Source: Paracoccaceae bacterium (GTDB lineage: Bacteria; Pseudomonadota; Alphaproteobacteria; Rhodobacterales; Rhodobacteraceae). From it: a stretch of 64,000 nucleotides of DNA. A program made the translations under genes and the position numbers. The first letter of the stretch is position 1. Each line of letters opens with the position of its first letter. The stretch covers positions 62,001 to 126,000 of the forward strand of contig JASJAR010000006.1 of NCBI GenBank assembly GCA_030066905.1, given 5' to 3'. The notes below the pieces were generated by a model that saw nothing but the letters and a program-made list of their open reading frames with translations, made no database searches and was not told the DNA's origin. Shown here piece by piece: positions 16,526-25,349 of the stretch.

Positions 16526-18025
16526 TCAGTCCATCTGCTTGAAGTGGAACTCGCCGCCTTCCTTCAGCCCCGAGGGCCAGCGCGCGGTGACCGTTTTCGT
16601 CCGGGTGTAGAACCGGAAGGCGTCGGGCCCGTGCTGGTTGAGGTCGCCGAAGCCCGACCGCTTCCAGCCGCCGAAGGTGTGATAGGCGAGCGGCACCGGG
16701 ATGGGCACGTTGATCCCTACCATGCCGATATTGATCCGGTTGGCGAAGTCGCGGGCGGTGTCGCCGTCGCGGGTGAAGATCGCGGTGCCGTTGCCGTATT
16801 CGTGGTCCATCGCGTGGGCGAGGGCGTCCTCGTAAGTGGCCGCCCGTACCGTGGAGAGAACGGGGCCGAAGATCTCCTCGCGGTAGATCGCCATGTCGCG
16901 GGTGACCCGGTCGAAGAGATGGGGGCCGACGAAGAACCCGTCCTCGTAGCCCTGAAGCTGGAAATCGCGCCCGTCGACGACGAGGTCGGCCCCCTCTTCG
17001 ATGCCTTTCTCGACGTAGCCGAGCACCCGTTTCTTCGCCTCTGCGGTGACGAGGGGCCCGTAATCGACATCCGTGCCGGCAGTATAGGGGCCGACTTTGA
17101 GCTTCTCGATCCGTGGGATGAGCTTTTCTACGAGAGCGTCGGCGGTCGCATCGCCCACCGGCACGGCGACCGAGATCGCCATGCAGCGCTCGCCGGCCGC
17201 CCCGTATCCTGCACCGACAAGGGCGTCGGCGGCTTGATCCATGTCGGCGTCGGGCATGACGATCATGTGGTTCTTGGCCCCGCCGAAACATTGCGCCCGT
17301 TTCCCCGCCGCCGAAGCGCGCTCGTAGATATAGGCCGCAATCGGGGTGGAGCCGACGAAGCCCACGCCCATCACATCGGGGTGGTCGAGGATCGCGTCGA
17401 CGGCCTCCTTGTCGCCGTTGACGACCTGGAGGACACCGTTCGGCAGCCCCGCCTCCTGCATCAGTTCGGCGAGCATTAACGGCACCGAGGGGTCGCGCTC
17501 GGACGGTTTCAGGATGAAGGCATTGCCGCAGGCGAGGGCGGGGCACATCTTCCACATCGGGATCATCGCGGGGAAGTTGAATGGCGTAATTCCGGCAACG
17601 ACGCCAAGGGGTTGGCGCATGGAATACATGTCAATCCCGGGCCCGGCACTGTCGGAGAATTCGCCTTTGAGAAGATGCGGGGCCCCGATGCAGAACTCGG
17701 CCACTTCGAGGCCGCGCTGGATGTCGCCCTTGGCGTCCGGCAGGGTCTTTCCGTGCTCGCGGGAGAGCGCTTCGGCGAGCTTGTCCATGTCGCGATTGAG
17801 GAGGCGGACGAACTCCATCATCACCCGCGCCCGCCGTTGGGGGTTGGTGGCGCCCCAGCCGATCTGGGCCGCCTTGGCGCTTTCGACCGCCGCCGACAAC
17901 TCCGCCGCGCTCGCCAGCGGCACCCGGGCCTGAACCTCGCCGGTCGCCGGGTTGAAGACATCGGCGAACCGGCCCGACCGGCCGGCGGCCCTTTTCCCGT
18001 CGATGAAGTGGCTGAGGTCTTCCAT
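16526..18025 (-). CDS. mmsA: CoA-acylating methylmalonate-semialdehyde dehydrogenase
   Basis: 499 aa. Oxidises methylmalonate semialdehyde (valine, thymine or inositol breakdown) to propionyl-CoA. It is an aldehyde dehydrogenase fold: NAD-site TPFNFPAMIPMWKM at 147-160, the FVGSTP motif at 223-228, and the catalytic Cys281 in GERCMA. The MPDADMD and KVGPYTAGTDVDYGPLV stretches are typical of MmsA. No other valine-catabolism genes are adjacent, so it is probably a single transcript. Confidence 0.95.
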   Translation of the reverse strand: MEDLSHFIDGKRAAGRSGRFADVFNPATGEVQARVPLASAAELSAAVESAKAAQIGWGATNPQRRARVMMEFVRLLNRDMDKLAEALSREHGKTLPDAKGDIQRGLEVAEFCIGAPHLLKGEFSDSAGPGIDMYSMRQPLGVVAGITPFNFPAMIPMWKMCPALACGNAFILKPSERDPSVPLMLAELMQEAGLPNGVLQVVNGDKEAVDAILDHPDVMGVGFVGSTPIAAYIYERASAAGKRAQCFGGAKNHMIVMPDADMDQAADALVGAGYGAAGERCMAISVAVPVGDATADALVEKLIPRIEKLKVGPYTAGTDVDYGPLVTAEAKKRVLGYVEKGIEEGADLVVDGRDFQLQGYEDGFFVGPHLFDRVTRDMAIYREEIFGPVLSTVRAATYEDALAHAMDHEYGNGTAIFTRDGDTARDFANRINIGMVGINVPIPVPLAYHTFGGWKRSGFGDLNQHGPDAFRFYTRTKTVTARWPSGLKEGGEFHFKQMD

Positions 18026-18179
18026 TCCGGTCTCCCTTCTCCTCCGCGCGCGACCCTATGGCGTCGCCCGCCGGCGGGAAAGCCGAGAATTGCGCAAGCC
18101 TTGCCTGTCGGGGCGACTTGACAGGTCCCACACGCGCCCCGCAGGCTGGCGGGAAGCTTGTGACGGTTGGAGGACGCCC

Positions 18180-18614
18180 ATGCTGGTCCATCAGATTCTC
18201 AACGCCAAGGATATCGGCGACATATTTACCGTGCCGCCGAGCACGAGTGTGGCGGAGGCGGTGGAGGAGCTGTCTGCGCGGCGGATCGGGGCGCTGATCG
18301 TTTCCGAAGACGGCAGTGCGCCGCTCGGTATCTTGTCCGAACGCGACATCGTCCGGGAGATCGGCCGGCGCGGGGCGGGGGTGCTGTCCGACACGGTTTC
18401 GGCCATGATGACGAGCGATCTCGTCACCTGTGCGGGCCAGGACTCGGCTGACGACGTGATGAAGAAGATGACCGCCGGGCGGTTCCGTCACATGCCGGTG
18501 ATGGAGGGCGAGCGGATGATCGGGCTCATATCCATCGGCGACGTTGTGAAAGCGCGGCTGTCCGAGCTTGCGATGGAAAAAGATGCCCTCGAGGGCATGA
18601 TCAAGGGCTTCTAG
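18180..18614 (+). CDS. CBS-domain pair protein
   Basis: 144 aa from ATG 18180, with GGAGGA 6 nt upstream. Two tandem CBS motifs (residues about 10-70 and 75-135) make a Bateman module, which binds adenosyl nucleotides. ILSERDIVREI and GLISIGDVVKARL are the hallmark beta-alpha segments. There is no attached catalytic domain, so it is probably a stand-alone energy sensor of unknown partner. Confidence 0.92.
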   Translation: MLVHQILNAKDIGDIFTVPPSTSVAEAVEELSARRIGALIVSEDGSAPLGILSERDIVREIGRRGAGVLSDTVSAMMTSDLVTCAGQDSADDVMKKMTAGRFRHMPVMEGERMIGLISIGDVVKARLSELAMEKDALEGMIKGF

Positions 18615-18713
18615 GCGACACCTCTTCCGATTTTTCGATACGGCACAACGGCTTCCTAGACGGCGCCCGCCCCGGGGCGCTATGTCTCGGCCCGGTTGAC
18701 GAGAAGGGTTCCC

Positions 18714-19226
18714 ATGCGCATCGGTCTCTATCCCGGCACGTTCGACCCGGTTACGCTCGGCCATCTCGACATCGTCCGGAGGGCGACGGCGCTGGTGGAC
18801 CGGCTGGTGATCGGCGTGGCGATCAATCGCGACAAGGGGCCGCTGTTTTCGGTCGAGGACCGCGCGGCGATGATCGAGGCGGAATGTGCCGGGCTCGGCG
18901 CCGAGCACGGCGCGCAGGTTGTGGTGCATCCATTCGAGAACCTGCTCGTCGATTGCGCGAGGGATGTGGGCGCGACGATCATCGTCCGGGGGCTCCGGGC
19001 GGTCGCGGATTTCGAGTATGAGTTCCAGATGGTGGGGATGAACCGGCATCTCGACCCCGGCATCGAGACGGTGTTCCTGATGGCCGATGCCCAGCACCAG
19101 GCCATCGCCTCGCGGCTGGTGAAGGAGATCGCCCGGCTCGGCGGCGATGTCGGGGCCTTCGTCTCGCCGGCGGTGCGGGATGCGCTGGTGGCGCGGTTTG
19201 GTGGCGCAGGCGGTGGGCGTGGGTGA
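18714..19226 (+). CDS. coaD: Phosphopantetheine adenylyltransferase
   Basis: 170 aa from ATG 18714. Catalyses the fourth step of CoA synthesis. YPGTFDPVTLGHLDIVRR (residues 6-23) contains the TxGH nucleotide motif. RGLRAVADFEYEFQM around 90-105 and ASRLVKEIARLGGDV near 135 are conserved. Length is normal. A TTG 18 nt upstream would extend the frame without support. Confidence 0.96.
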   Translation: MRIGLYPGTFDPVTLGHLDIVRRATALVDRLVIGVAINRDKGPLFSVEDRAAMIEAECAGLGAEHGAQVVVHPFENLLVDCARDVGATIIVRGLRAVADFEYEFQMVGMNRHLDPGIETVFLMADAQHQAIASRLVKEIARLGGDVGAFVSPAVRDALVARFGGAGGGRG

Positions 19227-19231
19227 TTTCT

Positions 19232-19402
19232 GGCCTTGAGGGGACGTCCAGGTCTAGCTCGGGCGGACCTTGGCGACACACGCCCCGGACGTGATCCGGG
19301 GCCCCGATCCACCGATGTGCCATGCCTATCGAGGTCCCGGGTCAAGCCCGGGACGCGGGGGTCTTTGGGTCGGGTCGGACAAACGAAGGTCAGCTTGAGG
19401 CC
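19232..19402 (+). repeat. 171-bp inverted-repeat element, full copy C
   Basis: Starts GGCCTTGAGGGGACG and ends with the inverted CAGCTTGAGGCC. The inner palindromes GCCCCGGACGTGATCCGGGGC and GTCCCGGGTCAAGCCCGGGAC lie in the same order as copy A. It sits 5 bp after coaD. Confidence 0.88.
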
Positions 19403-19436
19403 ACCTGTAGCGTCCCATCTAGGGGGTCGGTCGCCT

Positions 19437-19468
19437 AAGAAAAAGGCCGCGCCCCGAAGGGCACGGCC
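19437..19468 (-). terminator. Strong intrinsic terminator of the DUF1127 pair
   Basis: Read on the minus strand, GGCCGTGCCC, the loop TTCG, then GGGCGCGGCC and a TTTTTCTT run. The UUCG-capped 10-bp stem lies 23 nt after the stop of the 53-aa gene. Confidence 0.9.
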
Positions 19469-19490
19469 AGCTTCCGGCCTTCTGCGCCGT

Positions 19491-19652
19491 TTAGCGGCCG
19501 TAGACTGCCTTCCGGGCGATGCTCTCCGCGTCGCCTTTATAGATATCGAGGTCGAGCGCGGTATCGACCGGCAGTGCTTTCAGCTCGGCGACGGTGCGGT
19601 TGTAGAGCGCCCGTTTCCGGGCGCGGTCGGCGATGGTTTCGAAGAAGGTCAT
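19491..19652 (-). CDS. DUF1127 mini-protein, second of a tandem pair
   Basis: 53 aa from ATG 19652, starting MTFFETIADRARKRA and ending YKGDAESIARKAVYGR. Small Arg-rich DUF1127 proteins are common in alphaproteobacteria, where members have been tied to RNA turnover and stress (for example CcaF1 of Rhodobacter sphaeroides). The C-terminus is almost the same as that of the gene just upstream (ALDLDIY-GD-AVYGR), so this is a local duplication. GAGGA precedes the start. Confidence 0.85.
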   Translation of the reverse strand: MTFFETIADRARKRALYNRTVAELKALPVDTALDLDIYKGDAESIARKAVYGR

Positions 19653-19678
19653 ATCTTTGTCCTCAGGGTCGGGGCCTG

Positions 19679-19843
19679 TTACCGGCCGTAGACGGCGCGG
19701 TGGGCGATGTGTTCGATGTCACCGTGGTAGATGTCGAGATCGAGCGCTGTGTCGATGGACATCGCGCGGAGTTCCCGCACGGTTTCAAGGTAAGCCGCGC
19801 GCTGTTCGGCACGACGGCGGATCGTCTGGATCAACTCATTCAT
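19679..19843 (-). CDS. DUF1127 mini-protein, first of a tandem pair
   Basis: 54 aa from ATG 19843, beginning MNELIQTIRRRAEQRAAYL and ending HIAHRAVYGR. Paralogue of the 53-aa neighbour, 26 nt apart and in the same direction. AAAGAGGAGCACGCC ahead of the ATG is a good ribosome-binding site. A LacI-type palindrome lies about 60 nt upstream of the start. RNA-binding or stress roles are inferred from relatives. Confidence 0.85.
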   Translation of the reverse strand: MNELIQTIRRRAEQRAAYLETVRELRAMSIDTALDLDIYHGDIEHIAHRAVYGR

Positions 19844-19902
19844 GGCGTGCTCCTCTTTGCGGATGGCAGCTTGGTTTCGGTTACACCGCGAATGTGCGCC
19901 TT

Positions 19903-19916
19903 TGTTAGCGCTAAAC
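19903..19916. promoter_or_regulatory. LacI-type palindromic operator upstream of the DUF1127 pair
   Basis: TGTTAGCGCTAAAC contains the perfect 10-bp palindrome TTAGCGCTAA, the classic shape of LacI/GalR-family operators with a central CG. A close relative lies upstream of gap (21125-21138). Confidence 0.55.
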
Positions 19917-19989
19917 AAGACGGTCATTGCGCAAAGCACCCTTGCGAAAACTGCATGGCGCTGCGCTGCGGCAAGTAACGGAAATGTAA

Positions 19990-20018
19990 CAAAAAGGGCG
20001 CACCGAAGTGCGCCCTTT
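19990..20018 (-). terminator. Intrinsic terminator of gap
   Basis: AAAGGGCGCAC (19993-20003), the loop CGAA, then GTGCGCCCTTT (20008-20018). On the minus strand it is followed by TTTTTGTTAC. Twenty nt after the gap stop. Confidence 0.92.
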
Positions 20019-20038
20019 CGATTCGGGGTGGGCCGAAT

Positions 20039-21040
20039 TCAGATGAGTTTGCCCATCGCCACAGCCGTATCGAGCATCCGGTTCGAGAAGCCCCATTCGT
20101 TGTCGTACCAGGTGAGTATCCGGCACATCGAGCCTTCCATGACCTTGGTCTGGTCGGTGTGGAAGATCGACGAATGGGGGTCGTGGTTGAAATCCATCGA
20201 GACGAGTTTCTCGTCGGTGTAGCCGAGAACGCCCTTGAGTGGGCCGTCGGCGGCGGCGCGGATCGCGTCGTTGATTTCGTCAACACTGGTGTCCCGGCTG
20301 GCCTCGAAAGTGAGGTCGACAACCGAAACGTTCGGCGTCGGCACCCGGATCGCCACGCCGTCGAGCTTCCCGTTGAGTTCGGGCAGGACGAGGCCCACGG
20401 CCTTCGCCGCCCCCGTGGAGGTCGGGATCATCGACATCGCCGCGGCGCGGGCCCGGTAGAGGTCCTTGTGGAGCGTGTCGAGCGTCGGCTGGTCGCCGGT
20501 ATAGGAGTGGATCGTCGTCATGAAGCCGCGCTTGATGCCGATCGCGTCATTGATGACCTTGGCCGGCGGGGCGAGGCAGTTCGTCGTACAGGAGGCGTTC
20601 GAGACGACGAGGTCGTCGGATGTGAGCACGTCGTCGTTGACCCCGAAGACCACAGTCTTGTCGGCGTTCTTGCCCGGGGCCGAGATCAGCACCCGCGACG
20701 AGCCGTTGTCGAGATGCGCCTGGCAGGCCTCTTTCGAGTTGAAGATGCCGGTGCATTCGAGGACGACGTCGACATCGCCCCAGGGGAGATCGGCAGGGTT
20801 GCGCTCGGCCGTCACCGCGATGGGGCCGCGGCCGACATCCATCGTGTCGCCGGAGACGGTCACGGTGCCGGGGAACCGGCCGTGGACGCTGTCGTAGCGC
20901 ATCAGGTGGGCGTTGGTCTCCACCGGGCCGAGGTCGTTGATGGCGACGACTTCGATATCGGTGCGGTCCGCTTCGATGATGGCGCGCAGAACGTTCCGCC
21001 CGATGCGTCCGAACCCGTTGATGGCGACTTTGACGGTCAT
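20039..21040 (-). CDS. gap: Glyceraldehyde-3-phosphate dehydrogenase, type I
   Basis: 333 aa from ATG 21040, preceded by GAGGAGA at 7 nt. NAD fold [10 protein letters not shown] at 7-16. Catalytic Cys151 in [19 protein letters not shown] and [14 protein letters not shown] are conserved. Residue 35 is Asn followed by Asp (AINDL), which favours NAD over NADP. Part of the local central-carbon group with tkt. Probably repressed or activated through the LacI-type site at 21125-21138. Confidence 0.97.
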   Translation of the reverse strand: MTVKVAINGFGRIGRNVLRAIIEADRTDIEVVAINDLGPVETNAHLMRYDSVHGRFPGTVTVSGDTMDVGRGPIAVTAERNPADLPWGDVDVVLECTGIFNSKEACQAHLDNGSSRVLISAPGKNADKTVVFGVNDDVLTSDDLVVSNASCTTNCLAPPAKVINDAIGIKRGFMTTIHSYTGDQPTLDTLHKDLYRARAAAMSMIPTSTGAAKAVGLVLPELNGKLDGVAIRVPTPNVSVVDLTFEASRDTSVDEINDAIRAAADGPLKGVLGYTDEKLVSMDFNHDPHSSIFHTDQTKVMEGSMCRILTWYDNEWGFSNRMLDTAVAMGKLI

Positions 21041-21442
21041 TTCCAATCTCCTCGGCTTGGGGGGCGAAACGCCCGAACAACACCCTTTGGACAAAGGTCA
21101 TCGACGACGGAAGGTCAACCGGTTTGTTATCGCTAACGGATGGGGCAAGGGAGATCGAAGGTGGAGACCCCCCCGGGGGCGAGTACGGCCAGTTGTGGCT
21201 GCTGGGCTGACAGAGGAGATCAGGAGACACGCCCATCCAGGGCCTTACCACGGACCTCGATCGGTTTTGAACCACACGGGCTCGAGGCCCCGGATCAAGT
21301 CTGGGGCGTGTTTCGCCTTGGACTTGGAGAGCGCCAGCCAGATGTCCGCGCAAAGCCCGAAGCCGTCTCGCGCGTGCGCCCGTGCCGCCGGCCCCCTTGC
21401 CCTGGGTTCGCAAAACCTGGCAGGGCCAAGACGCCCCTCGCC
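21041..21442. other. Gene-free region upstream of gap with operator and decayed repeat
   Basis: A 402-bp stretch. The first 100 bp is the gap promoter region with a LacI-type operator at 21125-21138. Around 21238-21335 lies a decayed member of the 171-bp repeat family (CCTCGATCGG and GGCCCCGGATCAAGTCTGGGGCGTGTTTCGCC recognisable). No coding frame is convincing. Confidence 0.65.
21125..21138. promoter_or_regulatory. LacI-type operator upstream of gap
   Basis: TGTTATCGCTAACG matches the palindrome TGTTANCGNTAACA at all but the last base. It is 85 bp before the gap start. In Rhodobacter, the LacI-family regulator CceR controls central carbon genes through, as I recall, a similar motif. No lacI-type gene is in the window. 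Confidence 0.55.
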
Positions 21443-21583
21443 TTAGCGCCAGAACGCCACGACATCGACGAGATCGATGAAGCGGCGGGCGAGAAAGATA
21501 TGCCAGTCGAGCCCGAGCGCGAAGCTCAGGCCCAGAAAGCCGAGGATGAGAAGGCCGAGGCCGATGGCGATCTGGTTGGTCAT
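21443..21583 (-). CDS. 46-aa single-span membrane protein
   Basis: Starts at ATG 21583, MTNQIAIGLGLLILGFLG, and ends DVVAFWR. Residues 5-25 are a hydrophobic helix, followed by WHIFLARRFIDLVD, a probable amphipathic helix at the membrane surface. Third-position GC and a clean stop suggest a real gene. I recall the same mini-protein beside gap and tkt in other Rhodobacteraceae, sometimes mislabelled as GAPDH. Lies between tkt and gap on the same strand. Function unknown. Confidence 0.72.
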   Translation of the reverse strand: MTNQIAIGLGLLILGFLGLSFALGLDWHIFLARRFIDLVDVVAFWR

Positions 21584-21630
21584 GCTTCGCCTTATGCCAG
21601 CCTGCCGTAAACGGAACCAGACCGGGCCCG

Positions 21631-23679
21631 TCAGGTGCGCGGATCAGGCGCCCATTTGCCGGCGACGAGATCGCGGACCTTGTCCGCGACCGCCTCGGCG
21701 GTGATACCGAAATGGCTGTAAAGGTCGCCGGCGGGCGCGGAGGCGCCGAAGCCGTGCATGCCCACAAAGCCCGATTTCTCCCGCTTGCCGCGCTCGCCGA
21801 AAAGCCAGCGGTCCCAGCCGAAGCGCAGGCCCGCCTCGACGGCGACCCGGACCGGGCCGGCGGGCAGGACGCGCTTGCGGTAGGCTTCGTTCTGCGCCTC
21901 GAAAAGTTCCCAGGACGGCATCGACACGACCCGCGTCCCGATCCCCTCCGCATGAAGCGCCTCGCGGGCGGCGAGCGCGATGGCGACCTCGGAGCCGGTT
22001 GCGATGAGGATCGCCTGGCGCTTACCCTCGGCCTCGGCGAGCACATAGGCGCCCTGGGCGGTGAGGTTCTTCGTCTTGTGATCGGTGCGCACCGTGGGCA
22101 GGCCCTGGCGCGACAGCGCGATCACCGATGGCGTGGCCGCGGCCGTGAGCGCCAGTTCCCAGGCCTCGGCGGTTTCGACGGAATCGGCCGGGCGGAAGAC
22201 GTTCATGTTCGGAAAGGCGCGCAGGGCGGCGAGGTGTTCGACCGGCTGGTGGGTCGGCCCGTCCTCGCCGAGCCCGATGGAATCGTGCGTCATCACATAG
22301 ACCGCCGGCACCCCCATCAGCGACGACAGCCGCATCGCTCCCCGGGCATAGTCGGTGAAGACGAGAAACGTCCCGCCATAGGGGCGAATGCCGCCGTGGA
22401 GGGCAAGCCCGTTCATGGCCGCGGCCATCCCGTGTTCGCGGATGCCGTAATGGACGTAGCGGCCCTTCCGGTCGGCTGGCGAGAAGATGCCGAGGTCGGG
22501 GGTGAGCGTGTTGTTCGAGCCTGTGAGGTCGGCCGAGCCGCCGATGGTCTCGGGCATCACCGGGTTGACCGCCGCCAGCACGTTTTCCGACGCCTTTCGC
22601 GTTGCGACCTTCGCCCCGGCCTCGGACGCCGCCTTCTTGAAGTTGCGGATGGTCGCGGCGAGCTTCTTCGGCGCTTCGCCGGCAAAGACGCGCGCGATCT
22701 CGCGCTTGCGGCCGGCCGAGAGCCCGTCGTACCGGCCCTGCCACGCGTCATGGGCGGCTTTGCCCCGGGCGCCGACTTCGGCCCACCATGCAGCGATCTC
22801 GCCGGGGATCTGGAACGGCGGATGCGGCCAGCCGTAAATCTCGCGGACTTTGGCGATTTCCTCCTCGCCGAGCGGCGAGCCATGGGCGCCTTTCGTGTCC
22901 TGCTTATTGGGCGAACCGAAACCGATATGGGACTTGCAGGCGATGAGCGTCGGTTTCTTCGAGCTTTTCGCCCGGGTGATCGCACTGTCGATATCCTCGG
23001 GGTCGTGCCCGTCGCAGGACATGACCTGCCAGCCGGCGGCCTTGAACCGGGCGCGTTGGTCGGTGACGTCCGACAGCGAAATCTCGCCGTCGATGGAGAT
23101 ATTGTTGTCGTCCCAGAAGACGATGAGCTTGCCGAGCTGCTGCATGCCGGCCAGCCCGATGGCTTCGTGGCTGACGCCCTCCATCAGGCAGCCGTCGCCG
23201 GCGATGACATAGGTGTAATGGTCGATTACCTTCCTGCCGAACCGCGCTCGGAGCGCCTCTTCGGCGATCGCGAAGCCCACCGCCGTGGCGAGCCCCTGGC
23301 CCAGGGGGCCGGTTGTGGTCTCGATGCCCTTGGCGTGCCCGTATTCGGGGTGACCGGCGGTTTTCGAGCCGAGCTGGCGGAAATTCTTCAGCTCTTCCAT
23401 GGGCATATCGGCATAGCCCGTCAGGTGGAGGAGCGCGTAGAGCAGCATCGAGCCATGGCCGGCGGACAGAATGAACCGGTCGCGGTCGATCCAGTCGGGG
23501 TCTGCGGCGTCGAACTTCAGGTGCTTCGAGAAGAGCACCGTTGCGACATCGGCCATCCCCATCGGCATGCCCGGATGGCCGGAATTGGCCGCCTGAACCG
23601 CGTCCATCGCAAGCGCCCTGATCGCGGCGGCGCGGTCCCAATGGTCCGGGTGGAGCTGTTTCAGGGTCGCGATGTCCAA
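21631..23679 (-). CDS. tkt: Transketolase, TTG start
   Basis: 682 aa. Thiamine diphosphate enzyme of the pentose phosphate or Calvin pathways. [13 protein letters not shown] is near residue 30, the TPP motif [13 protein letters not shown] around 155, and the catalytic-site [13 protein letters not shown] and [22 protein letters not shown] occur in the second half. The start is TTG 23679, giving [13 protein letters not shown], because GGGAGG lies 8 nt upstream and no ATG or GTG lies near the conserved N-terminus. Located with gap. Confidence 0.95.
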   Translation of the reverse strand: MDIATLKQLHPDHWDRAAAIRALAMDAVQAANSGHPGMPMGMADVATVLFSKHLKFDAADPDWIDRDRFILSAGHGSMLLYALLHLTGYADMPMEELKNFRQLGSKTAGHPEYGHAKGIETTTGPLGQGLATAVGFAIAEEALRARFGRKVIDHYTYVIAGDGCLMEGVSHEAIGLAGMQQLGKLIVFWDDNNISIDGEISLSDVTDQRARFKAAGWQVMSCDGHDPEDIDSAITRAKSSKKPTLIACKSHIGFGSPNKQDTKGAHGSPLGEEEIAKVREIYGWPHPPFQIPGEIAAWWAEVGARGKAAHDAWQGRYDGLSAGRKREIARVFAGEAPKKLAATIRNFKKAASEAGAKVATRKASENVLAAVNPVMPETIGGSADLTGSNNTLTPDLGIFSPADRKGRYVHYGIREHGMAAAMNGLALHGGIRPYGGTFLVFTDYARGAMRLSSLMGVPAVYVMTHDSIGLGEDGPTHQPVEHLAALRAFPNMNVFRPADSVETAEAWELALTAAATPSVIALSRQGLPTVRTDHKTKNLTAQGAYVLAEAEGKRQAILIATGSEVAIALAAREALHAEGIGTRVVSMPSWELFEAQNEAYRKRVLPAGPVRVAVEAGLRFGWDRWLFGERGKREKSGFVGMHGFGASAPAGDLYSHFGITAEAVADKVRDLVAGKWAPDPRT

Positions 23680-23867
23680 CGTAAGGTCCTCCCGGGGCGG
23701 CACGGTTCGGGCGGTTGATATCAGCCGGTCCGGCGAGTTCAAGCGCACCGCTTGCGGGGCGGGCGGTAAAATGCATGAATTGCGCCGCGAAGCGATAGGA
23801 TTTCGCAAGGTTTTGCGGCCGGATGATTCGAAGGTCTCGGACCGGGGTTGAGAAGAGGCGGGGGCCT

Positions 23868-24353
23868 ATGACCGACATCGAACAGTACCAGCAGCGGATC
23901 ACCGCCGCGCTCGACCGGATCGGCCGGGCGCTCGAAGCGCGCCCGCCCGCTGGCGACGAAGAGGGGTTGGCCGAGGCGCTGGAAGCCGAACGCACCGCGA
24001 ACGCCCAACTCGAAGAACGGGTTCGCGCGATCAAAGAAAAGCAGGAGACCACGGTCGCCGCGCTCGAAAAGACCGTCGAGGACCTCAATGCCGAGGTCGC
24101 CTCGCTGAAGGACGCGCTCGGCGACCGGGACGGCGGCTTGCAGCGGATGATGAAGGTCAACGGTGAGCTGAGGCAGTCGAACACGGCGCTGAGAGAGGCG
24201 ATTGCCGCCGCGCTGCCGGACCCCCATCTCGTCAATCGCTCGATGATGGCCGAACTCGAAGCGCTGCGGGCGGCCCAGTCGGTGAACGAGACCGAACTGG
24301 CCGAGATCGCGGCCGTGCTGGAACCGATCCTGAAGGAGGAAGCCCATGGCTGA
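23868..24353 (+). CDS. Coiled-coil protein upstream of zapA
   Basis: 161 aa from ATG 23868. Most of the protein, residues about 30-110, is heptad-rich and charged (LEERVRAIKEKQETTVAALEK type), predicted coiled coil, with no membrane segment. It overlaps zapA by 8 bp, so co-translation is likely. The same pairing of a coiled-coil protein with ZapA occurs in other alphaproteobacteria, which suggests a division role (ZapB-like helper). That is inference. Confidence 0.82.
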   Translation: MTDIEQYQQRITAALDRIGRALEARPPAGDEEGLAEALEAERTANAQLEERVRAIKEKQETTVAALEKTVEDLNAEVASLKDALGDRDGGLQRMMKVNGELRQSNTALREAIAAALPDPHLVNRSMMAELEALRAAQSVNETELAEIAAVLEPILKEEAHG

Positions 24354-24714
24354 GGTGCGCATTTCCATCGGCGGACGGGGCTTCGACGTGGCCTGCCAGG
24401 ACGGGGAGGAGAATTATCTGCGCGCCGCCGCGGCGCTCCTCGATGCGGAGGCGACGACGCTCGTCGACCAGGTGGGCCGGCTGCCCGAGGCACGGATGCT
24501 CCTGATGGCGGGGCTGATGCTCGCCGACAAGACCGCCGGGATGGAAGAGGAGATGCGCGGCAAGACCGCCGAGCTCGACCGGTTGAAGAGCCAGCCCAAG
24601 GCGGAGGCCGAGCGCGTCGAGGTGCCGGTGATCCCGACGGAGGTCTCCGAGACCCTGGCGGAACTTGCTGCCCGTGCCGAGGCGATGGCCGATGCGCTGG
24701 AGGAGGCGGGGTAG
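24346..24714 (+). CDS. zapA: Cell division protein ZapA
   Basis: 122 aa. ZapA cross-links FtsZ protofilaments. VRISIGGRGFDVACQDGEENYLRAAAALLD (residues 4-33) is the ZapA head domain. The C-terminal half is a coiled coil (MEEEMRGKTAELDRLKSQ onward). Expressed with the upstream coiled-coil gene. Length is normal for the family. Confidence 0.92.
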   Translation: MAEVRISIGGRGFDVACQDGEENYLRAAAALLDAEATTLVDQVGRLPEARMLLMAGLMLADKTAGMEEEMRGKTAELDRLKSQPKAEAERVEVPVIPTEVSETLAELAARAEAMADALEEAG

Positions 24715-24757
24715 GCGCGCGCTGGCTCAGCGATCAAGCAGCCGATGGAGCGCGTCT

Positions 24758-24928
24758 GGCCTACTGCGGACATCCATGCCGCGCGCCTAGATCCAAAAAC
24801 ACCCGCGTCCCGGGCTTGACCCGGGACCTCGATCGGCTTGGCGCTTGGGGGATGGGGGCCCCGGATCGGGTCCGGGGCGGGTGTCGCAATGACGTCCGGG
24901 CGCGCGAACCGAACCTCCGCTCAAGGCC
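24758..24928 (-). repeat. 171-bp inverted-repeat element, full copy E (inverted)
   Basis: Opposite orientation to copies A-C. Ends GGCCTACTGCGGACATCC and CTCCGCTCAAGGCC. Inner palindromes GTCCCGGGCTTGACCCGGGAC and GCCCCGGATCGGGTCCGGGGC. Lies between zapA and the convergent grxD. Confidence 0.85.
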
Positions 24929-24964
24929 AATCGCCGCCGCCGGCAGAGCGCCACCCCACCGGCC

Positions 24965-25330
24965 TCAGCCGTTGGCTTCGCGGATCTTCTCGGCGGCGTC
25001 CTTGTCGTAGCCGATGCCCTTTTCGTCGAACATCTGGTCAAGCTCGCCCGAGAGCGTCATCTCGGTGATAATGTCGCAGCCGCCGACGAACTCGCCCTTG
25101 ACGTAAAGCTGGGGGATGGTCGGCCAGTCCGAAAACGTCTTGATGCCCTGGCGGACCTCTTCGTCGGCCAGCACGTTCACGTCCGCGTAATCGACGCCCA
25201 TGTAGTTCAGCACCCCCGCCACGCGGGAGGAAAACCCGCATTGCGGCATCGACTTCGTGCCCTTCATGAACAGCACCACGTCGTTCGAGGTGACCCAATC
25301 CTTGATCTGGCTTTCAGCGGTCTCAGTCAT
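24965..25330 (-). CDS. grxD: Monothiol glutaredoxin, Grx4/GrxD type (CGFS)
   Basis: 121 aa from ATG 25330, chosen because GGGG lies 6 nt upstream; ATG 25336 is too close to it. The active site is CGFS at 31-34 in PQCGFSSR, and [19 protein letters not shown] is the glutathione-binding segment. Such proteins bind 2Fe-2S clusters and pair with BolA to traffic or sense iron-sulfur clusters. It closes the operon that begins with bolA. Confidence 0.95.
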   Translation of the reverse strand: MTETAESQIKDWVTSNDVVLFMKGTKSMPQCGFSSRVAGVLNYMGVDYADVNVLADEEVRQGIKTFSDWPTIPQLYVKGEFVGGCDIITEMTLSGELDQMFDEKGIGYDKDAAEKIREANG

Positions 25331-25349
25331 CTTCATCCCCTTCGCACCC

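Noticed and set aside
24715..24964. 6S RNA downstream of zapA
   Set aside because: 6S RNA is often beside zapA, but this gap is almost entirely repeat copy E and shows no 6S-like bulged hairpin.
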